Below the pieces are notes generated by a model. That model was not told the origin of the DNA. It ran no database searches and saw only the letters and a program-made list of their open reading frames with translations. From NCBI RefSeq assembly GCF_000467125.1, contig NZ_BATJ01000015.1:1-64000 (forward strand): a stretch of 64,000 bases of DNA, written 5' to 3'. Below, piece by piece: positions 17,001-25,799 of the stretch. Source of the DNA: Vibrio proteolyticus NBRC 13287. Lineage in GTDB: Bacteria > Pseudomonadota > Gammaproteobacteria > Enterobacterales > Vibrionaceae. Every line of letters starts with the position of its first letter. Position 1 is the first letter of the stretch. The translations under genes and the position numbers were made by a program.

Positions 17001-18898
17001 TTCTGGCAACAATGAGCCATGAAATACGCACACCCATGAATGGCGTGGTTGGCATGGTTGATTTGCTAAGAGAAACTGAGCTGACTAACGATCAGAGAAA
17101 AATGGTGAGCACCATACGTGACTCTTCCTTCTCATTACTGGAAATCATCAATGATATATTAGACTTTTCTAAAATCGAGTCGGGTCAGATGGAGCTCGAT
17201 CTAACTGACGTCCATATTCTGCACCTAATTGAAAAAACAGCGGAAGCCCTATGGGTGAACGCCCATCAAAAACAGGTGGGGATTTACCTGTGTTTTGAAA
17301 CAAACCTTCCCGAAAAGCTTAGCTTAGATCCTGTGAGAACCCGTCAGATTATCTTAAACCTGCTCGGCAATGCCATTAAGTTTACCAACAGCGAGCAGGA
17401 GATAGGATACGTAAAACTGATCATAAGTTATCGTGAACAGAATTTGATGGTGACCGTAGCCGACAATGGCGTGGGTATGAACTCCGAACAAGTCGCTCGT
17501 CTGTTCAAACCATTTACACAAGCTGACAGCTCGACAACGCGCAAATATGGAGGAACTGGCTTGGGCCTGAGCATTAGCAAGTCCTTCATAGAACTAATGA
17601 ACGGTACCATCAATGTGGTCAGCGAACCCAATAAAGGCAGTCAGTTTTCAGTGGCAATACCAATAGATTCAACCGGTTCTGGACTCTTGTTTGGTCAGTA
17701 TGACTTATCACCATATTTTATTGTGTTGCGCATTGACGACCAATACCTTCAACAATCCATTGAGACCATACTCTCTCACTTCAACCCCCAGAGCATTCAT
17801 GTAACCTCAGACCAAACCAATGGCTTTCGCTTTTCATCGAAAACGATTGTGATTACTGATCAACACATTGATGTGTCCGGTAACGATGCCGTTCGCTACC
17901 TCGAATTGGATGACAGCCCGGCATCCGCCGATGGCTATGTGCGTCCAAACAAATTCGTTGTGGGAGTTCATCCACTAAAGCCCAGTGAACTGATGACCGG
18001 ACTTGCGGTCCTGTCTGGTAACAAAAGCCCCGATTTTGAATGGTCCGATAGTTTCTACCAAGATACCGAACCTCGTGAGCATCGAGAGCATCAGGATGAG
18101 ACCAGCAGTGCGGTGATTCTATGTGCCGAAGATCAACCGACCAATCAACTAGTTCTCGCTCAGCAGCTCAAAAAGTTGGGTTATAAATATGAAATGACCG
18201 AAAACGGCAAAGAAGCGTTCGAACGGTGGATGGATGGAGAGTATTCATTGGTGCTGACCGACTGCCATATGCCTGAAATGGATGGTTTTGAGCTTACATC
18301 CGAAGTCCGCCGAGTCGAAGCTGAGCTCGGTTTAGAACGTACCATCATTGTCGCGCTTACCGCCAATGCATTAGTGGGCGAAGCCGAGCATTGCTTAGAA
18401 TCTGGAATGGATGACTATATAGCCAAACCCGTTGAGCTTTCTACGTTGAAGAAGGTGCTGTCACTGCGATTACGTGGAAAGGCATTGCGAGACAAGAAGA
18501 ATATCAACGAGCACTCTTCAACGGATCAATTTAACGATCTTACTGTCGAAATCACTCATGATAGTAACCTCATTGACTACCAGTATCTCTCCAGCGTCAT
18601 CGGCAGTGAAGATAAAGAAATGCAACGCGCTGTACTTTCAATGTTTTGGGATAGCGTTACCAATGACTTCGAAAAAATAAAAATCGCCGTTCAGAAAAAT
18701 CGCCCCGAGGATATTAGGAGCTTAGCTCACGGAGCAAAGGGCTCTGCATCGTCTAGCGGGGTGTTAAAGCTAGGAGAGTTATTCCGAAATCTAGAAAACC
18801 AGCACAGTGACTCTAATTACACCAGCAAAAAAGTAGTAGAGATACAAGCCATGATGAAGCTTGTTGAAACTCAACTCAAAGCAGAAAAAATAATTTAA
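14096..18898 (+). CDS. LOV/PAS hybrid sensor histidine kinase with receiver and Hpt domains
   Basis: A 1600-residue phosphorelay kinase. Order: membrane helix (about 7-25); periplasmic Cache-type sensor (to about 315); second helix (FLVSLLLLALIVIVSFYLS) and HAMP; PAS1 (about 418-535), a canonical LOV domain with Cys464 in GKNCRFLQ plus NYRKNG, YNN and GIQTDIT; PAS2 (about 560-680), FixL-like with His617 (EHDNYL) and Arg637; PAS3 (to about 820); PAS4 (to about 945); HisKA with His975 (MSHEIRTP); ATPase (GGTGLGLSIS near 1152); receiver Asp1389 (TDCHMPEMDG); Hpt His1545 (AHGAKGSA). It overlaps the REC-EAL gene. Blue light and possibly heme ligands are inferred inputs and c-di-GMP breakdown the inferred output. 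Confidence 0.95.
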   Translation: MKFSIKLPLLFLSLSLVMLGVVTIVSQKGKDILQDTTLTNIEREATLLIRLIERNLFERYHDVQAFRLALGEVDEGRLGFISSSPDFASSLNDLVRNYKVYRRIMVFDLQGNLLAQSTKNQFGKTLPNVQTTAEKVKNSTWFQEAVDGNTLSPDKPESSYVVGPRRFLIDDNPNSFDMIFAALIRDKNGNNTGLWVNVVDFSVVENIVAETYELLSNRGFLSSELTILDNQGRIIVDYDPVGQSKPKYIRDFSIIGELNLAKNGVEGARLAVAGRSGSNISTHFRKQINQVTGYAHTNGAYDYPGLGWSVMIRIAVNEAFYESNMLFRSTFLVSLLLLALIVIVSFYLSKKIARPLRELSYAIKSLANGEKDVILPKVYGQDEIAVMVSELDNLKDIVIEREKLSQETDEQRFLLDIQSKAIDSTTSGIIVSEVSKPDFPIVFTNKAFELLTGYSREEVLGKNCRFLQNDDRDQPGLDKIRLALQNKTSCSVVLRNYRKNGTLFYNNLRIDPVFNEEGIMTHFIGIQTDITDIKRREEENTLKLEQEIERRTQEARESETRLRTVFDTALDGTVVIDAQGKILDINRSTELIFGRVRDDLIGENVSILMPDQYAGEHDNYLNTFLFTGNKKLIGAPRKVKGLHKSGRVFPIEVSVGETKVGDSQVFVGMVKDITIQEEIKRREQALQSELREREIIYRAAFSQAAVGICRVALDGRFIEVNDKMCDIFGYGEQELLEMKLSHVTHPDDQTRSQEMVSALLEGQQRTFTIDKRYINKANETFWATLSVSVVFDEDTRPKYFISVIEDISNRKRIEEELRSAKAARDELLRGMRLASDAGGICNWVLNTHTGHLKWDDNMYALYGIEHGVELNYEHWKQALHPSDADKATHAFEHSLNSKDVFNAEFRIINQSTNQTKWIKAAGDVVLDKESGYEMVFGINLDITDEKDAQAALEKETLAARQANEAKSRFLATMSHEIRTPMNGVVGMVDLLRETELTNDQRKMVSTIRDSSFSLLEIINDILDFSKIESGQMELDLTDVHILHLIEKTAEALWVNAHQKQVGIYLCFETNLPEKLSLDPVRTRQIILNLLGNAIKFTNSEQEIGYVKLIISYREQNLMVTVADNGVGMNSEQVARLFKPFTQADSSTTRKYGGTGLGLSISKSFIELMNGTINVVSEPNKGSQFSVAIPIDSTGSGLLFGQYDLSPYFIVLRIDDQYLQQSIETILSHFNPQSIHVTSDQTNGFRFSSKTIVITDQHIDVSGNDAVRYLELDDSPASADGYVRPNKFVVGVHPLKPSELMTGLAVLSGNKSPDFEWSDSFYQDTEPREHREHQDETSSAVILCAEDQPTNQLVLAQQLKKLGYKYEMTENGKEAFERWMDGEYSLVLTDCHMPEMDGFELTSEVRRVEAELGLERTIIVALTANALVGEAEHCLESGMDDYIAKPVELSTLKKVLSLRLRGKALRDKKNINEHSSTDQFNDLTVEITHDSNLIDYQYLSSVIGSEDKEMQRAVLSMFWDSVTNDFEKIKIAVQKNRPEDIRSLAHGAKGSASSSGVLKLGELFRNLENQHSDSNYTSKKVVEIQAMMKLVETQLKAEKII

Positions 18899-18917
18899 CC
18901 TTCAACGGGAGAAAAAC

Positions 18918-19091
18918 GTGCTCAGTGAAAACTTCATCAAACAGCTACTATTTGAACAAGCCAATCGCTAAGCTCTTCATTATTTGCATAAGAAATTAGA
19001 CTTTGGCGCATGGATGAAGACGCGCAATAACGATAAAGACTGGGTTGTCCTAAAAATTGTAGTCGAAAAAATAAAGATAAAGAACGCATGA
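18918..19091 (+). pseudogene. decayed N-terminal fragment of a GAF-domain signalling protein
   Basis: GTG at 18918, with GGGAG in front, opens a frame of 17 codons (LSENFIKQLLFEQANR) ended by TAA at 18969. The same frame then continues to TGA at 19089 as ALHYLHKKLDFGAWM and TRNNDKDWVVLKI. The joined peptide resembles the start of GAF domains found in cyclic-di-GMP enzymes (pattern ...FDLWMVTR...DWIVLQ). One in-frame stop and the loss of everything after about 56 codons mark it as a remnant. It lies between the kinase and the receiver gene, so an output or sensor gene has probably been deleted here. Confidence 0.55.
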
Positions 19092-19098
19092 GGGAAGC

Positions 19099-20244
19099 AT
19101 GGTGTTTGATAAAACAAGTGTATATATTTTCTATAACGACGCTGAGATGGTCGATATTATCATTCCTCTATTTGAGAACATGTTCAATGATATTTCAAAA
19201 ATTAACACAAATTCAGAACACAGCAAATTTGCAGAAAAACTAACAGAAGATCATGTTAGTATTATCTACGTTTACGTTTTTGAACATGCAATAGATGCCT
19301 ATCAGCTTGCCTCACTTATTCGTGAACACCATGCGTTGAAATCCCATTCTAAAACTCCACATTTTGATATATTGCTATGCGACAAATCAAGCCGACAAAA
19401 AGCCTATACTCTTTGTAGTGAAAATGAGTTTTATATATACGAAATCGTAAAACCAATATACGATGCAAACCGATTAAAATTGACAATCAAACGTTTAGCC
19501 GAGCATTTAATGGCCGATGTCCATTTACTAGAAGTAATTGGAGATAATGCCAGCCTACTCAATTCACTAAGTCAAAGTATTGATTCTATATCTCAGTGTA
19601 AAAACGATGTTGACCATATAATAGATGTAAAAAACCAGGAATTTAAAAGTCTTGTCTCACCTCTAGATAATTTATTAAAACACGTACCTACTTCAGAATG
19701 GGATAAATCCTTTACTAATATTATTAAATCTCTTCCTGAGCATATAAAAAGAGATGAATCGTTTAATTTCTCTTTAAAATCTTTTCGAGAAAACTTACAA
19801 ATATATAAGGAGAGTAGTTCAGATATACTACAAACCTTTTCTAGTATGCTCGACGAAATCAGACCAAAATTAAATAATAAGAAAAAAGTTATCGTCGTGG
19901 CGGAGGATCAACCTGTTATGCAGAAAATAATAATGACGATTTTGGAACCAAGAGGATTTAAGGTTGAGCTAGCCAGCAATGGCGTTGAAGCATTAATAAA
20001 AGCAAAAGTAATGTTACCTAGCGTTATACTTTTAGATATAGACATGCCGATTATGGATGGACTCTCGACATTACAAGCCATCAAAAAATTAGACGTCATC
20101 AAAGACGTTCCGATTATTATGCTAACCAGTCATGCTGACAAAGAAGTAATTCAATCATGCATTCAGCATGGCGCTTCAGATTATGCTGTAAAACCCACTA
20201 CTGCTGACTTACTGTTAAAGAAAATTGCGAAAGCGATCAGCTAA
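19099..20244 (+). CDS. receiver-domain protein with N-terminal pseudo-receiver
   Basis: A 381-residue cytoplasmic protein. The C-terminal receiver (about 265-381) has VVAEDQPVMQK, phospho-acceptor Asp313 (LLDIDMPIMDG), MLTSH and AVKPT, so it is intact. The N-terminal 130 residues look like a receiver fold that keeps the Lys-Pro switch (EIVKPIYD) but lacks a clear acceptor Asp. The middle (about 140-260) is helical and may dimerise. No output domain is present, so it may act by protein contact. Codon use is visibly more AT-rich than in the kinase gene, and it is probably the last gene of the kinase operon. Confidence 0.85.
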   Translation: MVFDKTSVYIFYNDAEMVDIIIPLFENMFNDISKINTNSEHSKFAEKLTEDHVSIIYVYVFEHAIDAYQLASLIREHHALKSHSKTPHFDILLCDKSSRQKAYTLCSENEFYIYEIVKPIYDANRLKLTIKRLAEHLMADVHLLEVIGDNASLLNSLSQSIDSISQCKNDVDHIIDVKNQEFKSLVSPLDNLLKHVPTSEWDKSFTNIIKSLPEHIKRDESFNFSLKSFRENLQIYKESSSDILQTFSSMLDEIRPKLNNKKKVIVVAEDQPVMQKIIMTILEPRGFKVELASNGVEALIKAKVMLPSVILLDIDMPIMDGLSTLQAIKKLDVIKDVPIIMLTSHADKEVIQSCIQHGASDYAVKPTTADLLLKKIAKAIS

Positions 20245-20331
20245 TTTGGACAATGTTAAAGCATGAACGGGGTAAGATATGAACTGCCAAACAGCATAGT
20301 TATTGATTACTCAGTTTATGCCACGATTAAA

Positions 20332-20357
20332 AAGCGCCCCAATCGGAGCGCTTGTTT
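20332..20357. terminator. terminator between receiver gene and tdh
   Basis: AAGCGCCCC-AATC-GGAGCGCTT, one mismatch, followed by GTTTTAT on the plus strand and preceded by A-rich sequence. It lies between converging genes. Confidence 0.8.
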
Positions 20358-20368
20358 TATTTGGAGTG

Positions 20369-21400
20369 TTATTCCCAATCCAGGATAACTTTACCAGATT
20401 GGCCTGAACGCATAATGTCGAAGCCTTTTTGGAAATCATCAACTTTGTAATGGTGAGTGATGATTGGCGTCAGATCCAAACCAGATTGAATCAGGCTGGC
20501 CATCTTGTACCACGTCTCGAACATTTCTCTTCCGTAAATGCCCTTAATCACTAAGCCTTTGAAAATCACTTGATTCCAGTCGATGCCCATGTCCGATGGC
20601 GGAATACCCAACAATGCAATGCGACCACCGTGATTCATGGTTTTCAGCATGGAGTTAAACGCAGACGGGTTCCCCGACATTTCCAGGCCAACATCAAAAC
20701 CTTCCGTCATGCCAAGCTCTTCCATGACGTCTTCCAGTTTCTGTTCAGCAACGTTCACAGCACGGGTGACACCCATCTGACGAGCCAGATTTAAGCGGTA
20801 TTCATTGACATCCGTGATCACCACGTGGCGCGCGCCGACATGCTTAGCGACTGCCGCCGCCATGATACCGATCGGACCCGCACCAGTAATCAACACATCT
20901 TCACCGACCAGATCAAAAGACAATGCCGTGTGAACTGCATTTCCAAACGGGTCAAAGATAGACGCCAGATCGTCAGAAATCTCATCTGGGATCTTAAATG
21001 CGTTGAACGCTGGGATCACCAGATACTCAGAGAACGCACCGGTGCGGTTCACACCAACGCCCACAGTGTTACGACACAGGTGGGTACGACCACCACGACA
21101 GTTACGACAGTGTCCACAAGTGATGTGACCTTCGCCAGATACACGGTCGCCAATAGCAAAACCACGCACTTCTTGCCCGATACCGACGACTTCACCAACG
21201 TATTCGTGACCCACAACCATAGGTACCGGAATGGTGTTCTGTGACCATTCGTCCCAGTTGTAGATATGGACGTCGGTCCCACAAATAGCCGTTTTCTTAA
21301 TCCGGATCAACAGATCATTGTGGCCAAGCTCAGGCATGTCCACTTCGTTCATCCAGATGCCTTCTTCAGGCTTTAGTTTTGACAGTGCTTTGATTTTCAT
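20369..21400 (-). CDS. tdh: L-threonine 3-dehydrogenase
   Basis: A 343-residue zinc-dependent medium-chain dehydrogenase oxidising L-threonine to 2-amino-3-ketobutyrate with NAD. The sequence shows the catalytic zinc site ([23 protein letters not shown]), structural zinc cysteines ([15 protein letters not shown]) and the Rossmann [18 protein letters not shown]. It overlaps kbl by one base (TAATG), giving the classic kbl-tdh operon in which kbl cleaves the unstable product. Confidence 0.98.
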   Translation of the reverse strand: MKIKALSKLKPEEGIWMNEVDMPELGHNDLLIRIKKTAICGTDVHIYNWDEWSQNTIPVPMVVGHEYVGEVVGIGQEVRGFAIGDRVSGEGHITCGHCRNCRGGRTHLCRNTVGVGVNRTGAFSEYLVIPAFNAFKIPDEISDDLASIFDPFGNAVHTALSFDLVGEDVLITGAGPIGIMAAAVAKHVGARHVVITDVNEYRLNLARQMGVTRAVNVAEQKLEDVMEELGMTEGFDVGLEMSGNPSAFNSMLKTMNHGGRIALLGIPPSDMGIDWNQVIFKGLVIKGIYGREMFETWYKMASLIQSGLDLTPIITHHYKVDDFQKGFDIMRSGQSGKVILDWE

Positions 21401-22596
21401 TACTTGATGATCTCCATGTCACGGCCAACTTCGATAAACGCATCGATGGCTTTATCCAGCTGTTCACGTGAATGCGCGGCAGACATCTGCGTGCGGATGC
21501 GCGCCTGACCTTTTGGCACGACAGGGAAAGAGAAACCAATAACGTAGATGCCTTTCTCCAGAGCGCGTTCTGCAAACTCAGCGGCGACTTTCGCGTCACC
21601 CAGCATGATTGGAATGATGGCATGATCAGCACCAGCCAGCGTAAAACCTGCTTCCGACATACGAGTGCGGAAGTGCGTCGCGTTTTCCCACAAACGATCG
21701 CGCAGATCGCCGCTCTCTTGCAACAAGTCCAGTACGCGAATTGATGCGCTGACAATCGCCGGTGCAACAGAGTTTGAGAACAAGTACGGGCGTGAGCGCT
21801 GACGCAGCCACTCAATCACTTCTTTCTTACCCGAAGTATAGCCGCCTGACGCGCCGCCCATGGCTTTACCCAAGGTGCCCGTAATGATGTCGATGCGATC
21901 CACCACATCATGATATTCATGGGTACCCGCGCCCGTTTTGCCCATAAAGCCTACGGCGTGTGAGTCATCGACCATAGTCAGTGCACCGTATTTCTCCGCC
22001 AGATCACAGATAGCCGGCAAGTTGGCAACCACGCCATCCATCGAAAACACACCATCGGTCACAATCAGGATATTGCGGGCACCGGCGTCTTTCGCCGCAA
22101 TCAACTGCTCTTCAAGTTCAGTCATGTTGTTGTTGGAATAGCGGAAACGCATCGCTTTACACAGGCGCACACCGTCAATGATGGAGGCGTGGTTCAGCGC
22201 ATCGGAGATGATCGCGTCTTCTTTATCCAGAATGGTTTCAAACAACCCGGCGTTTGCGTCAAAACAAGACGTATAAAGAATGGTGTCTTCTTTGCCCAAG
22301 AAGGTCGACAGCTTCTGCTCAAGCTCTTTGTGGATGTCTTGTGTACCACAGATAAAACGAACTGACGCCATGCCAAAACCATGCTCGTCCATGCCCGCTT
22401 TCCCCGCTTCAATCAGCGCAGGGTGGTTTGCAAGACCAAGGTAGTTGTTCGCACAGAAGTTCAGTACTTCCTCACCGCTGGCGATTTTGACTGCGGCTTG
22501 CTGCTGCGACGTGATAATACGTTCAGATTTGTACAGACCTTCAGCTTTCACTTCTTCGATCTGTTGTTGGATTTGTTGGTAAAATGCAGAAGACAT
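21400..22596 (-). CDS. kbl: 2-amino-3-ketobutyrate CoA ligase (glycine C-acetyltransferase)
   Basis: A 398-residue PLP enzyme of the alpha-oxoamine synthase family. It splits 2-amino-3-ketobutyrate with CoA into glycine and acetyl-CoA. Motifs: [27 protein letters not shown], and the PLP-lysine segment [18 protein letters not shown] 22596 gives the usual start [16 protein letters not shown]; the frame is open further but without homology. It is the first gene of the operon with tdh. The roughly 285 bp upstream carries the promoter; no specific operator was identified. Confidence 0.98.
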   Translation of the reverse strand: MSSAFYQQIQQQIEEVKAEGLYKSERIITSQQQAAVKIASGEEVLNFCANNYLGLANHPALIEAGKAGMDEHGFGMASVRFICGTQDIHKELEQKLSTFLGKEDTILYTSCFDANAGLFETILDKEDAIISDALNHASIIDGVRLCKAMRFRYSNNNMTELEEQLIAAKDAGARNILIVTDGVFSMDGVVANLPAICDLAEKYGALTMVDDSHAVGFMGKTGAGTHEYHDVVDRIDIITGTLGKAMGGASGGYTSGKKEVIEWLRQRSRPYLFSNSVAPAIVSASIRVLDLLQESGDLRDRLWENATHFRTRMSEAGFTLAGADHAIIPIMLGDAKVAAEFAERALEKGIYVIGFSFPVVPKGQARIRTQMSAAHSREQLDKAIDAFIEVGRDMEIIK

Positions 22597-22881
22597 TTGC
22601 CATTCCTTCCTGGTTGTTCTGTTGAGTGTGATACCACTCAATCGTAGGGTCAGCCTTTGTGTGACAAGGGTCACAGACCGTAATAACTCATTACCATCTA
22701 GTGTAAGCCATGGGGTAGAAAACGATTATCCCTCGACATGGAAAAACATTAGTGAACTCAAGGCACAAATGAACTTTTTAACAGGAAATGGCGATGTCTC
22801 TCCCATCCGGGGGCGCTAAATCGAGCCCACCTTATTGGATTACATGTGGCGATTTATCAATTAAACTCAGTGCTCTAGAAT

Positions 22882-23841
22882 GTGAAGGCAGATACTGACC
22901 CTATGTTTAACCCGAAACTGGTTACCCTGTTACCCGACTTAGCCATGTTTATTCTGGTGGTGGATGAAGGCAGCTTTACCGGCGCTGCCAAAAAGCTCGA
23001 TGTCACGCCTTCTGCGTTGAGTAAATTGATCACCCGGCTGGAAAAAGCACTCTCGGTTAAACTGTTTGAACGTACAACACGCAAACTCATCATCACGCAG
23101 GCTGGTCAGAAGATTTACGACCAAGCGGTCATTATGCTCAATGCCGCGCAACAAGCGGTCGAGCTGTCGAGCGCTGACCACAGCGTGCCTTCTGGTTCAC
23201 TGACCGTTGCAGCACCGGAAGCGTTTCTCAACTCCGTATTGCAGCCTTTCGTGATCCCGTTTTTGCAGCAATATCCGGAGATTGAGCTCAAGCTTAGGGT
23301 CGTTGACGGCCAGATCGACCTATTTCGCGACAATATTGATGTCGCGTTTAAACTCACGGATAAGCCAGATGAAAACCTGGTGCTGCGAGAAATCGGTAAG
23401 ACTAACCTGGTCTTGTGTGCCAGCCCGAATTATCTCCAGCGACATGGCATGCCGTCTCATCCAACCGCTCTTGAGCAACATGATTGTCTCTATCTGGCGG
23501 AAACCGGACGCGATAACCTGTGGGATTTTCTCAAAGACGACGAGTTTCACACCGTTGCAGTACGCGGCCGCTACGCGGTAAATCACTCCCAGATGCGTCT
23601 GAATGGCGTCAAAAACGGACTCGGTATTGGTATTTTTCATGATTTTGTCATCGCCGGCGCCATCACCGCCGGCCAGGTCGTACCGGTGCTGCCCGACTGG
23701 ACAATCAAAAGCAATTACCACGGCGCGATTGCGATGCAGTATCCCCAGACCAAGTATATGCCCGCCCGGCTGCGGGTATTTATAGACTACGCGGTTCGCG
23801 AGCTGCGCGAAAAGCTGTCGGCTCCCTCAATTCAGGAGTGA
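22882..23841 (+). CDS. LysR-family transcriptional regulator
   Basis: A 319-residue LTTR. The HTH is FILVVDEGSFTGAAKKLDVTPSALSKLITRLEKAL with ERTTRKLIIT, and the effector-binding fold follows from about residue 100 (GSLTVAAPEAFLNSVLQPF). It starts with GTG at 22882; an ATG 7 codons later (MFNPKLV) is an alternative. It runs into the glyoxalase-like gene with only a few bases between stop and ATG, so the two are co-transcribed. The target is unknown. Confidence 0.9.
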   Translation: MKADTDPMFNPKLVTLLPDLAMFILVVDEGSFTGAAKKLDVTPSALSKLITRLEKALSVKLFERTTRKLIITQAGQKIYDQAVIMLNAAQQAVELSSADHSVPSGSLTVAAPEAFLNSVLQPFVIPFLQQYPEIELKLRVVDGQIDLFRDNIDVAFKLTDKPDENLVLREIGKTNLVLCASPNYLQRHGMPSHPTALEQHDCLYLAETGRDNLWDFLKDDEFHTVAVRGRYAVNHSQMRLNGVKNGLGIGIFHDFVIAGAITAGQVVPVLPDWTIKSNYHGAIAMQYPQTKYMPARLRVFIDYAVRELREKLSAPSIQE

Positions 23842-23843
23842 TC

Positions 23844-24227
23844 ATGTTTTCCAGAATTCATCATGTTGCGATCATCTGTTCAGACTACGTGGCGTCTAAA
23901 CATTTCTATACTGAAGTATTAGGCCTGAAGGTGGTGGCTGAAAACTACCGTCAAACCCGAGACTCGTACAAACTCGATCTGGCGCTGCCTGACGGATCGC
24001 AAATAGAACTGTTTAGCTTTCCCGACGCCCCAAAGCGTCCCAGTTTTCCCGAAGCACAGGGGTTACGCCACCTGGCCTTTGAAGTTGAAGATATCGACAA
24101 CGTAGTGGCTTACCTGTGCGGTCAAGGCATCGAAGTTGAGCCCGTTCGCACCGATGAGTTTACAGGTAAGCGATACACATTTTTTCAGGATCCGGACCAG
24201 CTTCCGCTGGAAATTTATCAGAGATGA
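23844..24227 (+). CDS. VOC (glyoxalase/bleomycin resistance) family protein
   Basis: A 127-residue single-domain VOC protein. The metal ligands of the family are in place: His of RIHHVAIIC, Glu of SQIELFSF, His of GLRHLAFEV and Glu of PLEIYQR. It is close to the YaeR/GloA2 type lactoylglutathione-lyase-like group. ATG 23844 has AGGAGTG in front; a GTG two codons upstream is less likely. It follows the LysR gene directly. Substrate unknown. Confidence 0.9.
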   Translation: MFSRIHHVAIICSDYVASKHFYTEVLGLKVVAENYRQTRDSYKLDLALPDGSQIELFSFPDAPKRPSFPEAQGLRHLAFEVEDIDNVVAYLCGQGIEVEPVRTDEFTGKRYTFFQDPDQLPLEIYQR

Positions 24228-24242
24228 CAAAGCCATGAAAAA

Positions 24243-24262
24243 GAGTCAGCCTGAACTGACTC
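24243..24262. terminator. terminator between VOC gene and PepSY gene
   Basis: GAGTCAG-CCTGAA-CTGACTC, preceded by GAAAAA and followed by GTTTAGTTT, between converging genes. Confidence 0.7.
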
Positions 24263-24269
24263 GTTTAGT

Positions 24270-25709
24270 TTAACGAAATGTCACACGCAATCGCTCTACC
24301 CGGCTAAATAGCATCCAATCCAGTAACAGCGCGACAATAATGGTGATCCCCGCCATCGGAAACGCCACCCCAATCAAAAGCAGCGTGACCAAGCCCGTCT
24401 TCCATATTCCTGACGATTGAAAGCGTGGCGGCACACCAAGCTTTTTCTGTCCGCTCGGACGACGTATCCACCACATCACCCCACCCGATACCGCCAAGAA
24501 GATGAACATCAGACAAAACAGTATATTCAGCACTTTGTTTAGCGTACTCAGATCACCCTGATGCAAAGACACGCCTGCGGCCATCAATTTGGCAAAGACG
24601 CTGTAGTCCTGCCATGTCACATCCATCAGTAAGCGGCCAGAATACTGATCAAAATGACTGGTGCGATCCAAACGCGGATCCGTTACCTGCCCGGCCATAG
24701 AGTTTGCAGCAATCGTAAAGACACCGGTTTCCGATTTTGGAAAATACACCGAGTATTGAGTGAAGCCCATGCTTTTAGCACGCGCAATCAAGTGATCGAG
24801 ATCGAGGTGATAAGACGTTTCCGAGGACATCGACTCGTGCCCCATCTTACTATGATCATGAGTCACCCTGTCCTGCGATTGCGGCAAAGTAGCCTGCTCC
24901 AAATTCCACGGCATCTCTTCTTCGGTGCCATGATTCAAACTGGCGTGCGTCAGCGCAGATTCCGGCTTGTCTCCCCAGGTGTAATACGTCGGAAATGTAT
25001 TCCAGGCCTGGACCAGTTTCGCCCCCCAAATCCCCGTCCACGACAAGCCAGAGATCAAGAAAAACAGCAGGACAACAGACAAGGCGCCACCCAGATTAGC
25101 GTGCAAATCCCGCATAAAAATGCGTGTGCCATTTTTCATTCGAACCTTAAGGAAGCCCGCTCTACTGGCGTTATCTCGCGGTAGCCATAAGTAGATCCCA
25201 CTGACCAACAACACCATTCCCAGACTGGCTGCTACCTCAATCAGGTAATCGCCCCATTGCCCGAGTAGTAGGGTCGCGTGGATATCATTTGCAAAGCTAT
25301 AGATGCTGTTGCTGCGGTCTATCGTCCCCAGCACTTCACCAGTGTAGGGGTTGACCGTCGCCAACAAGGTTTGTCCGTCTGGCGCTTGAATCGAAAAGCG
25401 ATTCGCAACATCGTCGGATGCTGCCGGGATATACTGGGTCACGCTGTAGCCGGGAAACGCTGCATTAATCGCTCGCAGTTGCTTGGAAACCGGCAAGGAA
25501 TGTGGCTCAGGTTCAACCTGAATGATCGATTCATAGCGCGCCAGTTCGATTTCATCATCCAGTAACATAACCAGCCCGGTAATACTCAGCATTAGCAAAA
25601 AAGGGATCACAAACAGACCCGCATAAAAGTGCCAGCGCCAGGTCATAAAATAGAGCGACTTCGCGCGTGATGCATCGCACTGATGAAACAGTGTTGAGTT
25701 ACTCAACAT
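24270..25709 (-). CDS. PepSY-associated transmembrane protein
   Basis: A 479-residue inner-membrane protein of the PepSY_TM group. Hydrophobic helices: WHFYAGLFVIPFLLMLSITGLVMLL, YLIEVAASLGMVLLVSGIYLWLP, GGALSVVLLFFLISGLSWTGIW, VLNILFCLMFIFLAVSGGVMWWI and a C-terminal pair. PepSY-like segments lie in the two large periplasmic loops. Relatives are iron- or copper-linked reductase-like proteins. The second loop holds HDHSKMGHESMSSE, rich in His and Met as in copper-binding loops. The DUF2946 gene upstream supports a metal role. The reaction is not known. Confidence 0.88.
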   Translation of the reverse strand: MLSNSTLFHQCDASRAKSLYFMTWRWHFYAGLFVIPFLLMLSITGLVMLLDDEIELARYESIIQVEPEPHSLPVSKQLRAINAAFPGYSVTQYIPAASDDVANRFSIQAPDGQTLLATVNPYTGEVLGTIDRSNSIYSFANDIHATLLLGQWGDYLIEVAASLGMVLLVSGIYLWLPRDNASRAGFLKVRMKNGTRIFMRDLHANLGGALSVVLLFFLISGLSWTGIWGAKLVQAWNTFPTYYTWGDKPESALTHASLNHGTEEEMPWNLEQATLPQSQDRVTHDHSKMGHESMSSETSYHLDLDHLIARAKSMGFTQYSVYFPKSETGVFTIAANSMAGQVTDPRLDRTSHFDQYSGRLLMDVTWQDYSVFAKLMAAGVSLHQGDLSTLNKVLNILFCLMFIFLAVSGGVMWWIRRPSGQKKLGVPPRFQSSGIWKTGLVTLLLIGVAFPMAGITIIVALLLDWMLFSRVERLRVTFR

Positions 25710-25799
25710 AAATAATTTCCTTTATACACAAAAAAACATCACCACTCGACGAACGCCGGGGTGATATTGGCAGACTTTTTCAATTTATTTTGTACTGAC

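Noticed and set aside
24270..25709. Siderophore-interacting reductase
   Set aside because: PepSY_TM proteins can have this role, but the His/Met loop and DUF2946 neighbour do not favour iron over copper, so no specific function was given.
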